The notes under the pieces were generated by a model. That model had not been told where the DNA came from, made no database searches, and was given only the letters and a program-made list of their open reading frames with translations. Shown here piece by piece: positions 30,458-42,652 of a stretch of 64,000 nucleotides of DNA (position 1 is the stretch's first letter; the number at the start of each line of letters is the position of its first letter). The DNA is from Chrysophaeum taylorii (lineage: Eukaryota; Sar; Pelagophyceae; Pelagomonadales; Pelagomonadaceae), in NCBI GenBank assembly GCA_029834535.1, contig JAQMWT010000553.1, forward strand, positions 1 through 64,000. Reading direction: 5' to 3'. Position numbers and translations under genes: made by a program.

Positions 30458-33400
30458 TTATTTCTTGGGGGTACGCTTGACGAGGCGAAGCCTGACGACG
30501 AGATCTCCCGGCCTGCCGATGGTTCTGTAGTGCGGCTTGGGCCGATCGAGGGATCCCGACTCGACGAGCTTGAGGAAGTTGCGCTCCGAAAGGGAGTCGT
30601 AGTAAGGGGTGTCCTTCTTTTTGCGCGCGGCGCGGTGGCGCGCGTCGAGGAAGAGGGGTTCGTCGTTGGTCTTCGCGGGGAGGGGCTCGAGGCTCGAGTC
30701 GTTGCCGGCCTTGACCCAGGCGGGGACCTCGTCCAAGGTCATCGGTCTGAGCGTCTCGCCGTGCTTGGCGCGCTCGGCGTCGCACTTGGTGTAGAGGGCG
30801 AGCTCGTCGGCCGAGGTGGCGATCGTCTCGGCGAGCTGGGCCTCGTTGGTCTTTTCGCCGTTGCTCGAATCGGCGTCGCCGTTGTCCTGCGAGGCCTGGT
30901 CCGAGCCGTTGTGGTCCTCGCAGGCATACTCCTTGAGGAGTTCCTCGAGCATTTGTCGACGCTCGTGGGCGCGCGAGTCCTTGTTGAACTTGCCCGCCTC
31001 GACGACGAGCGAGTTCATGTTGAGCTTGTCGGTCGCGCGCGCGAGGATGCGCTCCTCGACTGGCGCGGCCGCGACGAGTCTGAAGACGCGGACGTCGTTG
31101 CGCTGGCCGATGCGGTGCGCGCGGTCTTGGGCCTGCGCGTCCATCATCGGGTTCCAGTCGCTGTCGAAGATGACGACCGTGTCGGCCGAGGCGAGGTTGA
31201 GGCCGAGGCCGCCCGCTCTGGTCGAGAGGAGAAAGACAAAGGTCGGCGAGCACGCGTCGTTGAACCTCGCGACGCGACGCTCGCGCTCGTCGGCGGGCGT
31301 CGAGCCGTCGAGCCTGAGGTACTCGTAGTCGCGGAAGTTGAAGAACTCCTCGAGGAGGTCCATGACGGCCGTCATCTGAGAGAAGAGAAGGACGCGGTGG
31401 CCCGCCGCCTTGAACTTGGGGAGCATCGCGTCGAGCAGCAGGAACTTGCCCGAAGCGCGGATCATCGCCTCGTCGATGCGGTACGCGTCCGTGCGGAAGA
31501 GGTAGGGGTGGTTGCAACACTTGCGGAGCTGCATAAGGACGTTGTTGAGCCCGCGCTGCGCGCCCGACGTCGTCGTCGTCGCCGACGACGACGCCGCGCG
31601 ATCTTCGCTCGCGGCGTCGTCGGCGTCGTCGTCGCCCCCCTTGACGTCGACGCCCGTCGCCGTCGTGAGCGAGGATCCTCGCGAGCTGCGGATCTGCTCG
31701 TAGAGGATCTTCTGCCACGACGACAGGTCGCACCGGATGACCTTCTCGATCTTTTCGGGGAGCTGGCCGAGGACGGCGGCCTTGACTCGCCGCAAAACGA
31801 AGGGTCGCAGCACCTCGTGAAGTCGGTTGATGACGAGCATGCGCTCCTCGTGGCCGAGGGCGCCGCCGTCCTCGGAGAGCGCCTGCTGCTGCGAAGCGGC
31901 GCCAAACTGCGCGAACGGCTTGTTGAACCATCCCTCGAACGTGTCGACCGACGAGAAGATCGAGGGAAGCAAAAAATTCAGCAAGGCCCAGAGCTCGGGA
32001 AGCGAGTTTTGGAGCGGCGTCCCCGTCAGCAGTAGCCGCCGTTTGGCCGTGTAGAGGTTGCCCAGAGTCTGCGCGAACTTGGAGTTGGCGTTCTTCATGC
32101 GGTGGCCCTCGTCGACGATAATGTACTGCCAGTCGACCTTGCGCAACACGGCCCGGTCGCGCATGACGTACTCGTAGGTCGTCAGCAGCACGCTGAAGTT
32201 GGGCTTTTCGTGCTGCGCGACGCCCGTTGGGTGGTCGTCACCGTCGTCGTCGTCGTGGTCGCGCGGCTTCTTCTTGCCGACCTCGGAGCGCGACGGCACC
32301 ACGTCGCGGCCCGACCGCTTGCGCGCCGTCAAGTACTGCTGGATGTCCTTCTGGACGTCCTTCCGCGCCGTCGGGGGGCCCTTGTAACACAACACGACGA
32401 GGTCCGGTGTCCACTTGGCGAATTCGTTCGCCCAATTCGAGAGCGTCGAAAGCGGCGCGACGACCATGAACGGCCCAAAGTTGTGCTTCTCCTCGGCGAG
32501 GTGCGCGAGGAGCGCGATCGACTGGATCGTCTTCCCCAGGCCCATCTCGTCCGCCAGAATGCCGTTGAGCCGGTTGTTGTAGAGCGACACAAGCCACGAC
32601 AAACCAGCGAGCTGGTACTCCTTGAGCGTCCCGCCCACGAGCATCTTGGGCTGGCGGACCTCCTCGACGCGCGCGTGCGTCATCGCGTAGTACTCGCTCG
32701 TCGCTCGCCGACGCTCGTCCTCGGTTCGCTCAAGCAAAAACTCGACGCCGCCGCCGCCGGATGATGACGGCCGCTGTCGTTTGTTGCTACGCCGGAGGTG
32801 AGTCCCCGCGGCGGTCGCGCCGTCGCCCCGGTCGTGGCTTCTGGCCGCGCGCGCCTCGTCGTACTCCTCGTTTTGGCGCTGCGCCTTGACCTTCTCCGTG
32901 ATCGAGACGATGTAGTTGTCCGTCTGCTCGAGCAAAAACTTGAGCCGTTCGTTCTTCGTCTCCTCGACGAGCTTGGTGTAGGCTTCCATGTCGTTCGCCC
33001 GGAGCGCCTGGAGCCGTCGTCGCCCTGCCTTGGACTCCTCGACCTCGGCCCGGTGGAAGATCGCCTCGAAGTGCGCCTTGCACGCTCGCGCGCACTTGGC
33101 CGCATCGTTCCGCCGCTGCTTGTTGCGCTTGAAAAAGTCGTCCCGATGGTTTACCAACGCGCGACAGAAGGCCGCGTGTCGCCGCCGCCGCCACTCGTCG
33201 TGCTCGGCGTGCCGTCGCCGCTCGTCCTTCTCGAGCGCGCGCGTCTCTCGGCACTTGCCGATCGATTTGAACGGCGCGAGGTACTCGCGGTAGTCCAACG
33301 GCCGGTCCGCCGGCACCGCCGCCATCCAAGCCCACGACGCTGTCGTTTCCCTGGTGGTGGTGGCGGCGGCGGTGCTGCTGCGTTGATCGACCGCCCCCGT

Positions 33401-33841
33401 AGCGTCGAGGTCGCCGGTCCTCGGACGCCCGCCGCGCGGGCTCGAGTCGGCCGGCGGCTGCTGCTCCGAGGACCGCCCGCCACGCGGCGGCGTGGTCGTC
33501 GCTGCCCGCGACTCCTCGATGGCCCGCACGCGCACCGCCACGGCCTCGGTCTTGGTCGTGTCGTCCGCACCGTTAGCCCAGAGCCGCGTCGCGGCCGTCG
33601 ACGTCCGCGTCGCTGCCTTGGCCCGCGCCTGGCCCGGGCTATCGAGCGCGTCGCGCCATGTCCGCAACAATGCTCGCTGCCGCGCGTAAGCTGCGTTCTC
33701 GCTCTCTGCCTGGCCATTGCTACTGGCCTCCTCCACGCGCACCACTTGCTCGAACACGAACGGCGTCGAGTCCATCCCCGTCGACGCCGAACCGTGCGAC
33801 AGCATGAACAGCGGTGCTAGCCTCTCGCCGGCGTGCGCCAT
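30458..33841 (-). CDS. SWI/SNF-type SNF2 chromatin-remodelling ATPase (Brahma/SMARCA-like)
   Basis: A single-exon gene of 1127 residues. An HSA domain, which binds actin-related proteins, covers about 205-275. The ATPase begins with GGTLKEYQLAGLSWLVSLYN (about 403-422), then the Walker A DEMGLGKT (431-438) and Walker B DEGH (577-580). The helicase C half carries LLFSQMTAVMDLLEEFF, STRAGGLGLNLASADTV and the arginine-finger box QDRAHRIGQR. A SnAC-like region follows near 1040-1127. No bromodomain or AT-hook is seen, unlike animal Brahma. It would slide or eject nucleosomes using ATP. Confidence 0.93.
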   Translation of the reverse strand: MAHAGERLAPLFMLSHGSASTGMDSTPFVFEQVVRVEEASSNGQAESENAAYARQRALLRTWRDALDSPGQARAKAATRTSTAATRLWANGADDTTKTEAVAVRVRAIEESRAATTTPPRGGRSSEQQPPADSSPRGGRPRTGDLDATGAVDQRSSTAAATTTRETTASWAWMAAVPADRPLDYREYLAPFKSIGKCRETRALEKDERRRHAEHDEWRRRRHAAFCRALVNHRDDFFKRNKQRRNDAAKCARACKAHFEAIFHRAEVEESKAGRRRLQALRANDMEAYTKLVEETKNERLKFLLEQTDNYIVSITEKVKAQRQNEEYDEARAARSHDRGDGATAAGTHLRRSNKRQRPSSSGGGGVEFLLERTEDERRRATSEYYAMTHARVEEVRQPKMLVGGTLKEYQLAGLSWLVSLYNNRLNGILADEMGLGKTIQSIALLAHLAEEKHNFGPFMVVAPLSTLSNWANEFAKWTPDLVVLCYKGPPTARKDVQKDIQQYLTARKRSGRDVVPSRSEVGKKKPRDHDDDDGDDHPTGVAQHEKPNFSVLLTTYEYVMRDRAVLRKVDWQYIIVDEGHRMKNANSKFAQTLGNLYTAKRRLLLTGTPLQNSLPELWALLNFLLPSIFSSVDTFEGWFNKPFAQFGAASQQQALSEDGGALGHEERMLVINRLHEVLRPFVLRRVKAAVLGQLPEKIEKVIRCDLSSWQKILYEQIRSSRGSSLTTATGVDVKGGDDDADDAASEDRAASSSATTTTSGAQRGLNNVLMQLRKCCNHPYLFRTDAYRIDEAMIRASGKFLLLDAMLPKFKAAGHRVLLFSQMTAVMDLLEEFFNFRDYEYLRLDGSTPADERERRVARFNDACSPTFVFLLSTRAGGLGLNLASADTVVIFDSDWNPMMDAQAQDRAHRIGQRNDVRVFRLVAAAPVEERILARATDKLNMNSLVVEAGKFNKDSRAHERRQMLEELLKEYACEDHNGSDQASQDNGDADSSNGEKTNEAQLAETIATSADELALYTKCDAERAKHGETLRPMTLDEVPAWVKAGNDSSLEPLPAKTNDEPLFLDARHRAARKKKDTPYYDSLSERNFLKLVESGSLDRPKPHYRTIGRPGDLVVRLRLVKRTPKK

Positions 33842-34416
33842 CGTCGAACCTTAGCCGATCGAAGGCGACTCTCGGACTCGCCCTCCTCCCGCACGTGCAA
33901 CCGGTCGCGACGCCCGGCGATCAACACAACACGCCCGGTGGCGGCGCGCCCTTGCAACCCTCAAAGTTGCCGCCGCAGCCCTCTCGCGACCCTCGCGTCA
34001 CGGGCAACACCAACCTGATGCGCTCCCGGGGACTCCACCGGTCTCTTCACCGCGTTCCGAATCCGCCCGAGACTCCCTTGCTTTTCTCACCGCGAAGCCC
34101 GAAAGTATTTTCGGCTCTCTGCTTCTATCCCTCCTGGGCGCTCCACATTCCTCGCCAGCACGTCACTGTTTTTCCGTTGAACCAACGGTTCTTTATTATT
34201 ATTTCTTCATTCTTGTGGTGGCGGGGGCGGCTAGCCGCGCCACGAGGCCCCAAAAGAGTCCTCCTCCAATCCAATCCATTCCATCGGCGCAACGAGTCGG
34301 AAGAAGCTTGGTGGACATCATAGTATTTATTATAACTCGCTTTTGGAGGGAGCATGTGCGTACTTTTGACATCCATCAAAAAATAACATCGAAGCTGCAG
34401 CAATATGTCGTTCTCA
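33842..34416. other. Intergenic region upstream of the SNF2 gene
   Basis: About 575 bp between two minus-strand genes. It must contain the SNF2 promoter. No clear motif or gene is seen. Confidence 0.6.
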
Positions 34417-36104
34417 TCATGCGGCTCCCGCTCGCCTCGTACTTGATGCCTTGATCGCGGCTTGCAGATCGGGGCCCCTACCAACCGGCGGTCTCGGAGC
34501 TCCTCCCTCCTGTCGCGCGCCCTTCTTCTCGCGTTGCTGCGACCGCTTGAGCTTAGCTCCTTGCTGAATCGCAGAGAGCAGCAGATCACCCTGCCCGGAG
34601 CTCGTTGCTGGACGTTCATTCGTGTACGTCGTCTTGGCGCCGGCTTGCGTCTGTGAACGCTCGATGCCCTCCGGCATGGTTCGTAGATTGGCGTCGCTGC
34701 CAAAAAGCAAGGTCGGATCGATGCGCTCGACGCGCATCTTTTGCTCCACGGCTCCCTGCGGCAGGCCGCACTTGAGCATCTTCTCGTACTTCGAAAGCCG
34801 CGGAGCACCATCTGACTGCGTCAAGGGTAAAGACGACGGTGGGGAAGGTGAAGCCTGAGTCTGCGGCAATAACGAGGGAGGTAAAACCTGCTGTGTTGGT
34901 GGAGAGGGAGACGGCTCTCGCGATGACGGCGGTGGGGGAGGCAGCTCGAAAGAAGGCTGATGTTGTCCCTCGTGACTGGTGCTGTCTTCATGGGCATGCC
35001 GTTGTTGCAAAGTCCGAGCTTTATCCGCGAGGATCGCGATGCACAAATTCAAAGATTCGAGCCACCTACGGTAAGCGAGAAGGATGACTACTCTCGGCGA
35101 CGAGAACACGAACCGACGCACTCGTCCATCTCTACGTTGGTTTTTGCCCGGAGCTGGAGTGCGCCATCGATCGGAGCGTTGGTTCTGGCGTCGACCGTCA
35201 TCGTAATAGCGAAGTAGTTAGCCTCGGAAGCGTCCAGACCCTTCGCTCGGCCCTTGAATTTCTTGCCGCCACCAGTTTCGACGCGCGACTCCGCGCGAAG
35301 CTTCACGCGGCCTTTCCATGTCTTGAATTGAGCATCCCCGTAGTACTCGAGCTGTGCGCCATTTAGCACAAACCATCGATGCTGCCAGCGGCGACGCCCG
35401 AGAAGCGAGTCTCCATGCCCTTTCTTGAGCAAAATGCCGCGATAGCGCAACCGCCGACCTTCAAAGTTGTCGAAGCAGCATGACTCCGGGAGGTCTGGAG
35501 GCCATTTGCCCACGACGCACGTTGCCGTCGTCTTGGGAATGGAAAGCTTGCTGCTTTCGTCCATCACGTCGACGCACGTCTTCATCGTATTCGTCGATTT
35601 GGAGGGCTTGCTGCCATCTTCGATCGCGTCGTCGTCGCAAGCCGTCGTGGTCGTCTTGGATGTGGAAGGCTCGCTGCCCTCGTGGATAACGTCGTCGCAC
35701 GTCGTCGTCTTGGGTGTGGATAGGTCGGCGCCCTCGTTGATCACTTCTTCGCACGTCGTTGGCGTCTTGGAGGATGTGAAGGTCTCGCCGCCCTCGTTGA
35801 TGACATCATCCAGATGCCACGCGGTGCGGCCGCTCGCCTCGTGAATATAATAGACGTTACCCGAGCTCATATCGACCGTCGACACCACGCCCTCGGGAAG
35901 CTTCTCGTCGAGCAGTTCGTCCCGTGTCCAGGCCGTCGCTTGCGTTCGCAGGTTCACAAAATATGTTCGACCTCGAGCATCCTGCGCGCCCACGATGTCG
36001 TGTTCCCCAGACAACGCTGCAATCGACCAAGAAGTCGCGCCCGTCGCCGGGTCAACGTAGTACACGTTGCCGGCCGCATCTCGCGCGGCGACAATGCCAT
36101 TCAT
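34417..36104 (-). CDS. WW-PH domain protein
   Basis: Two exons, 36104-35122 and 35065-34417, joined over a 56 bp intron (35066-35121, donor GTGCGT, acceptor CCGTAG), give 543 residues. The intron is supported because splicing restores the end of a PH domain, MDE joined to WLESLNLCI. Three WW-like repeats fill the first 95 residues (NVYYVDPATGATSW, RTYFVNLRTQATAW, NVYYIHEASGRTAW). A run of five or six degenerate repeats around xDVIxEG and SKTTTxC (about 100-200) follows. The PH domain is at about 225-350. The tail is Pro- and Gln-rich. PH domains bind phosphoinositides or proteins and WW domains bind proline-rich peptides, so an adaptor role is likely. Confidence 0.8.
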
Positions 36105-36579
36105 TTTCTTCTTCGCAACATCGCCTCGCTGAGATGTCCCCTAATCTCGCGAAAGGGGCCTCGCAGCATCCCGGAATCAGCCACGTATCTGCTAGGAAGA
36201 CATCATTCATTTACGGATACAATTCTAGAATCCAAAAGCTTGTTGTTGTTATTATATCGCAAGTTACTAGACACGAATAATACTGCCAACACTATCTATC
36301 GGAGGACTATACATAGGCCTTTAGAGGTCGTGCGGTAAAGGCATACATTCCTGTGTTACTAGTAACAAAGTGGTACACGGTCGGCCGTGAGTAGCACACT
36401 GTTTTTTTGTGCGTGAGAGCGTGCGGGGAACCGTGCTGAAACGCGACTCCTTGCAGCCGTCGTCCTTTGGTCTTCGCAAAGCGACTTGCCGCGAATTAAT
36501 CACGACGACGACGTCAATTTTTTCCAGTTCATCGTCGCACTCAGCTAGTTGCGTCCAGCCCCTGCCTGATTGGAGGTCT

Positions 36580-37050
36580 ATGTCGAAACTTGCCGACGCT
36601 GTGGGCGACATGTTTTGCGGGTGCGGTATGCAGAGTTCATCTCAATCCCGAAACGCCGGGTCCGGTGTTCGGCGTCGACCAGTAGTCCCCAGTGGCGGCG
36701 CCGGCGATGGTTTTGGTGTCATCAGGACGGAGGCCAGGGGTGACGTCTCCGGACGAAGTAGTCTCGCGACCACCGCATCAAAGGAGCCGCCCGACCCGAA
36801 GAATGAGTGGGATGACTCACATCCCTGGGTTGTGGCATTGGACGCGCCGCCGACACCTTCGCATCAAAACGGCGGTGATGATGAGTTTGCGGATCTCCCT
36901 GCCATGGTTGAACACGCCATGAAGCGCCAAATGTCGGGAAAAGGCGTCGTCAAATCGTCGGTCGCAACAAGGTTAAGCCTCTTGGCACGGCCCGAGAACG
37001 AGCATCTACTCTTCGATACGAACGTCGACGTCGATCCGCGCGCGCAATAG
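36580..37050 (+). CDS. Small hypothetical protein
   Basis: Counted from the ATG at 36580 the product is 156 residues. It is mostly low-complexity, with a short Cys-rich start (MFCGCGMQ), a Gly/Arg/Ser-rich middle and a C-terminal helix (DLPAMVEHAMKRQMSGKGVV). I recognise no family. The frame stays open upstream to 36409 with GTG codons only. It lies between two minus-strand genes. Confidence 0.4.
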   Translation: MSKLADAVGDMFCGCGMQSSSQSRNAGSGVRRRPVVPSGGAGDGFGVIRTEARGDVSGRSSLATTASKEPPDPKNEWDDSHPWVVALDAPPTPSHQNGGDDEFADLPAMVEHAMKRQMSGKGVVKSSVATRLSLLARPENEHLLFDTNVDVDPRAQ

Positions 37051-37310
37051 TTATTATTGCTCTTCCGCCGAGCACGTGTAGAGACCAATCGCACGTATAG
37101 CCACGCGAGTCCACACGTGAGCTCCGGCAAACCACCCCCGCATTCGCGCCGTACTTCCACGACAACGCAAACTTGCGGGGCCTTTTTTTTTATGGTCTTC
37201 GATTAATAATTTTCCACCTAATAAAAAACGTGCACGTTCGGGGCACTAATAACAATGGGACCTCGCGTGTTGCGTGCGCTTTTTCTGGTTACAATCACCA
37301 GCGTGCATAA

Positions 37311-40300
37311 CTACGTCCGACATCCCGGATCACTCAGCGAGTCCGCTACTCGCCGAGGATAAATGGCTTCGAAGCTGGCGTAGCGCTCTCTCGACGCGGC
37401 GGCATCGCTTTGGACCCGCCGCCGAGCGTAGGCAACGGCGCAGTCGAACGAGTCGCAGGGTCGCGCATGAAGCTCAAAGGCAGAGGTCGGGCACCTCCAA
37501 TGATGAGGGTCTGTGCTGGTGCGATCGGGTGCCGCGGCACAGGCGACGCAGTCTTTGGTTAGGCGGGCATTGGCACGCTCGGCGTCGCGAACGGCGGCGG
37601 CGGCCGACGCGAGAGCCGCCGCGGGTCGGGCGGCGCAGGCGGCGCAAAGAACGTTCTGAGTTCTATTTGCGTGGCAGAGCTGGCAGAGATCTGTCCGAAA
37701 GTGGTCGGTGATGAACAATTTTCGTCTCGTGCCTTCAGCGTAGTCCTCGTCCCGCATTAGGCGATCGCGGAGGCGGTACGCAGCACGCTGGCGATCGTGT
37801 TGTGGAATTGAGGAGTGCCATCGCTCGACGTCGATGCCCACGAGGCCAAGGATGCGGTCAAGTGCGGGCAGCAGCTGCCTCTCGACGTAGTAAGCGACAT
37901 CGACCGTACCTTCAGTAGCCGACTCGACGTCGCGGGCCCTTCGATACAGTTGATTCGCGCCGTGGACGAAGTCCGCGGTGATAACGAAGGCCACGCGTTC
38001 GCGGGAGAGGATTCGCGCGCCGCGTTTGTTGAGATCCTTGGCAACCAGCGCGACTTTGTTTGCGTCTTCTCGCTTGTATTCCCCAAGCTTGGCTTGGAAA
38101 CGGAACACAAAATCCTGCAGCGATCGTCGGCCGGCGTAGGCGGACTCGATCGCCCTGACGACAGCACCCTTCGCGACCGAGAGATTGCGAGTCGTGAAAA
38201 GTGCACGGAGGACCTTCTCGACGGTGTCGGCGACGAAGGCGCACTGGTCGCGACGTATCGGTTCCATCCCTTTGCAGAAGAAGGTGCCTCGACCGCCACG
38301 GGCGTCTTCGAAGCCCAACCCGGCGTAGCGCTTCTTACTCTGGAGCACGCAGCCGTGGAATACGTACTCGAACTTGAGGGCGACGGCAGGCGGGTTGTCT
38401 CGGGTGACGGCTGCGGCAAAGCGTCGGCCCCAGGCGATGGCCGATTCCAGGCTTCGTCCAGGTAGCTCGACGAAGAGCGAATCCGTGTCGCCGTACTTGA
38501 CGGGGTTATCCAGCGCGTCGGGGCGCGCCGCGCCGCCGGCGCGGTCAATCGCGACCTCGAGCGTCGCTCTCCCACTCCTGACGATGGCATCAGCGAGATC
38601 GGCGCAGGGCTGGCGGCCCGAGAACGAGGCTGAGCAGTAGCCGTAGGTGACGTTTGCCAGCAGCTTGAGCGCGAGCTGTCGAGCGTCGAGCCGGCGCACT
38701 TCGGCCGCGTCTGAGCGCTTGGCGGCGCGTTTCATCGCGTCCTTGACCATCACGCGCGCCGCCAGGATTTCTCGCAGTGCCCGCGGCAGAAGTCCCTCTC
38801 GCGCGCGACGCGGTGCGAAGACGGCGCCGTTGGGCGCGACGTAAACGCGCGCCCCAAACTGTTCGGCGTGCTCGAGCGCGGCCGCGCTCTCGGCGTCTGG
38901 CCTGTACGAGCAGATCCCCAGGCGCCCCCAGGTTGCGGCGCTCGCGGGCTGCTGCTGCTCGTGTGGATTGGGGGGCGTTGATAATGCTGCTGCTGCTGGA
39001 TGTGTCTCCGCCGGCACGGCAACGTTCTCGTAGAAATCGACGCCATCGAGGTCGTCGCCCGCCTCGTCCGACGAGAACTCGTCCCGCGGCTGTTGCTCCC
39101 GAGGTCTTCTTTTAAGCGTTTTTCGCTCGGGAATGGCGGTGTCCGGCGTCTTGAGAAGGCGGCAAATGAGCGTCGAGAAGCAGAGATTGTAGGCAATGAT
39201 CATCGACGGGTAGAGCGAACGAAAGTCGAGGACGGCGACCGGCTCGTGATAGACGCGGGACGAGGGCTCGAGCGTCATGGCGATGGCCTCGAGGCCCGGC
39301 TGGTTTTGGACCTGGGCGCGCGCCGGCGAAGAGAAAACGAACCATCTCCTTCTCGTCGTATCGGAACCACCATCGGGTGGTGGTGGTGGTGGTGCTTCGT
39401 CGGGCAAGTATCCCGATTTGTGTTTCTTGGAGCGCCTCCGCTCGAGGGGATTCGTCGTCGGATCTCGGGGCTTGGCGATCCGCAGGAGAACGGCCTCGAC
39501 GCGATGCTGCGAGCCGCGGAAGAGGGCTTCGTCGAGCGGCATGCCGAAAAGCCTCGCCACCTCGGCGGCGCGACCGACGGTGTTGAGCTCGGTAACGACG
39601 GTCAGGCAGGTTTCGCAGCACCGCGCGACGTGGAGCACCGCTCGCGCGCGCGCGAGCGGCGACGTCGACTGGAAGCGCTCCGCGAGGTGGGAGGGCGAGT
39701 AGCGGGGAAGCCTCGTCTTGAGGAGGTGCTCGCTAGCGGCCTCGAGCGTGTAGCTCCGCATCTTGGCGAAGTCGTCGCGCGAGACCTCGCGCCACGCGTT
39801 GAGAGACATCCTGCCAAAGACCTCGATACCGCTCGCCTCGTATCGCGACGATCGTTGTTCGGTTCCGTCCGCTTTCCCGGCGGGCAACATAGGTGCCGTC
39901 TGGGGTGGCTTGACGCCTCTGACGCGAGACATTTCGACCACGAGGTCCATCTTGTAGGCGTCGCGCGCGCGGTCGGCGAGGAACGCGAACGAATCTCTTT
40001 CGAGGTCCCAACCGACCAAGACGTCGGGATCAGCGCGGCAGACGAGATCAGCAACAAGTTGCAGTGCCGCGCGCTCGTCGGCGACCACTCGGACATCCAA
40101 ACGCGGGATTTTCGTCGCGAGGTGCACGGCCCGCTTCGTCTCCTCGTGATCGCCGACCAAAACGCAGCCCGCGGCGTCCGAGGCGTCGTCGTCGAAGCGC
40201 TCGCGGAAACGCCACGCGACGGCCAGTACCGCATCGTCCCTGGGCTGCGGGCGGACACGCTTCTTGCTGTTCGCAGGCAGCACCTCGAGCGCGAGCACCG

Positions 40301-42436
40301 AGACGCGGCAGCCGCCCGCGTCCCCCGCTTTGCTGCGCATCTTCGCGCTCGGCCTCGGCGTGCGTTTTGGAGGCGACGAAGCTCCCCCGTCGAACGCGTC
40401 GTCGTCGACCGGAGTCGCGTAGGCGGCGACTTCGGGCCGGGCGCGCGCGAAACGATAAGCCGTTGGCTTGTCGTTGCATTCTGCGATCCACTTCTCCACG
40501 TCGACACGCGACGGCGGACGCGCGAGCGGCGCCGCGACGATGCCGTCTCGAACGCGAGCGTCGCATCCGTCGAGGAGACTCGTCCAGCCCGCCAAGCTCG
40601 CTCCTTCCACCGTACATCCCTTCAAAACGGGCTTGGCAAGCTTGGCTGCCTTGACGGCGTCGAACACTGGGAGGGCGTCGACGTCAGAGGTCCAGACGGC
40701 GGTGTCCTTCGTCTGGTATCTCGAGAACTCGCGTTGGCTCTTTGCGCAAAAATCGGCTCTTTCCGAGTAAAAGAGCCGCGTCGAGACCACCTCCGGGACG
40801 ACGCCGGCGTACTCGCCGCCGTCGGCGAGCGAGGCGACCACCGCGGCCGGCGACGGCGGAGCTCGTCGCGGCGCTATCACGAGTTGCTTTCCGCTCCACT
40901 CGCAGTGGACGCTCGACTGCGACGAAGCAAAGGTGAGTCGGCGCGGGCTGCTCCGTTGTCGCGCTCTCGGTGGTGGTACTACCTGCTCTTGCTGCGCTTC
41001 AGGTCGTCGTCGTTCCGATGATGCATCTTCTTCTTCCTCTTTGGAAGGAGCGTCGTCGTCGTCGTCGTCGCTCCTTCCTTCGCCATGGTCGGCGGCATTA
41101 GTATCGTCGACATCCTCCCTCTCGTCGTCTTCGTCGTCGTTCAAGTAATGCTCGTCGAACTCGGCCCGGAGCTGCTCGTGCTCTTGGGTCTCGGCGTCCG
41201 CCTCGGACGCCGGGAGCGGGGCCTGCGAGACCGAGGACGGCCGGCTAACGGGAGCCCCCGCGTGTCGGAGTCTCGCGAGTTCTCGTGCCCAGAAGCCGCG
41301 ATTCTTGATCGTCGCTCCGGTGCGAGGGGTCGACGCGTCGTCCGACGGAGGCGCGGCATCCCAGTCGTCCGGCGGCGTGAGCCACTCTTGCGAGACCGCG
41401 AGGATTTCTCGAATCTTGTCGTCGTCGACGTGGTCGGCGCGCAGCCGTCGAGCCTCCTCGTCGAAGAGGTCGCGCAGCGAGGGAAGCGCCGAGAAGCAGT
41501 CGGCCCCAAACTGCAGCGAGTCTCGCTCGCGGACGACGGCGCGCGCGATCTTTGCGCAGCAAGCGTCGACCTCGATCGCGTCGTCCGACGTGCACCGGTG
41601 CTTCTCTGAAAAACTGATCGCGACGACGCCCGTGTCCCAGAACTCGGCATCCGCCACGAGGTGGTGGCCCTCTTGGGCACCCTGCGTCGTCATGGCCTCG
41701 GCCGCGCGACACCTTAACCGATCGTCGCACCGCGGCGACGGCGCGTGCCGGAAGCGACAGCTCCGGAGCGTCACGGGCGCCAGCCCAAAGAGCCCAAAGT
41801 CCACCATGAACCGCATCTCGAACGACACGTGGCTCTCGTGGGGCTGGAGCCGGACGATATCGCCATCGCCCTTCTTGACGACGCCCTTGAACAGCAGTTC
41901 GGCCGCGCGACGCTGGTCGGACGGGTCGAACAGTTCGATTCGCGCGAACCTCTTGGGGCCGGTGTGGTACCCGTAGAACGGGACGAGAGACGCCGGCAGC
42001 ACGCTCCGCACTCGCCGACGCACGCCGGCCGCGTCGTCAGACTCCCGCGCAAGGCACTCGTCCAAAGCCGTCTCGACGCTCGCGCATTCCGCCTCGAACT
42101 CCTCGTCGCCGTACGTTTCCCATCGCTCGGCTCGGCCGGCCTCGCTCTCCTCGGCGACCGGCCGCGCGTAAAAATACGGGAAGAACTGCGCGTCGTCGTC
42201 GCGCCATGCAGTATTTGAGACGTACCTACCCCGTGGACGTGCGCCGTGACCTTCTGCCCCATCGGCGTCGTGCCAAAGATGCGCACCACCGGCGAGTTTA
42301 TCGGCCGCTCCCAGCCCGACGGATACGAGAAGTAGTCTAAGCCACGCACCGCCCCTTTCTCCGGCGTCGACCCAATGTATCCCTTGACGAACACCGGGTA
42401 CATCTCGACGGACGCCTCTTCGAGAAGGCGGACCAT
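37311..42436 (-). CDS. REV3: DNA polymerase zeta catalytic subunit
   Basis: Two exons, 42436-42230 and 42185-37311, joined over a 44 bp intron (42186-42229, donor GTAGGT); the product is 1693 residues. The intron restores the conserved N-terminus, HVHG joined to FFPYFYA. B-family polymerase motifs appear in order: DFRSLYPSMIIAYN (motif A), LLANVTYGYCSASFSGR (motif B) and KYGDTDSLFVELP (motif C). The 3'-5' exonuclease motifs are degenerate, as is typical of Rev3. The C-terminus has the CysA zinc site (CQLCHANRTQNVLCAAC) and the CysB site (CVACAA and CDSFDC), which holds an iron-sulfur cluster in this family. It performs translesion synthesis with Rev7. It is far shorter than human REV3L (about 3130) and close to yeast Rev3 (about 1500). 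Confidence 0.95.
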
Positions 42437-42652
42437 CTTCTTCGATTCAACAAACCCTTATTACCCTCCAGAGGGGCACAGCCCTAACGATGGTGAGTGG
42501 TGCGCCTCGCGCTCACAGACGTCCTCGCGCATGACGACGACGACGACGACGACGACGACAGCCTCTATAATGTCTGCTGCGGAAGACTCTTTTAGGGGCA
42601 TCGCGGTGTTTTTGTATGATCCAGTTCAGTCGGCGCCGAGAGTGTAACAACG

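Noticed and set aside
30275-32035. A 586-codon plus-strand frame opposite the SNF2 gene.
   Set aside because: Antisense shadow; the minus strand carries all SNF2 motifs.
39000-41021. A 673-codon plus-strand frame opposite REV3.
   Set aside because: Antisense shadow of the polymerase gene.
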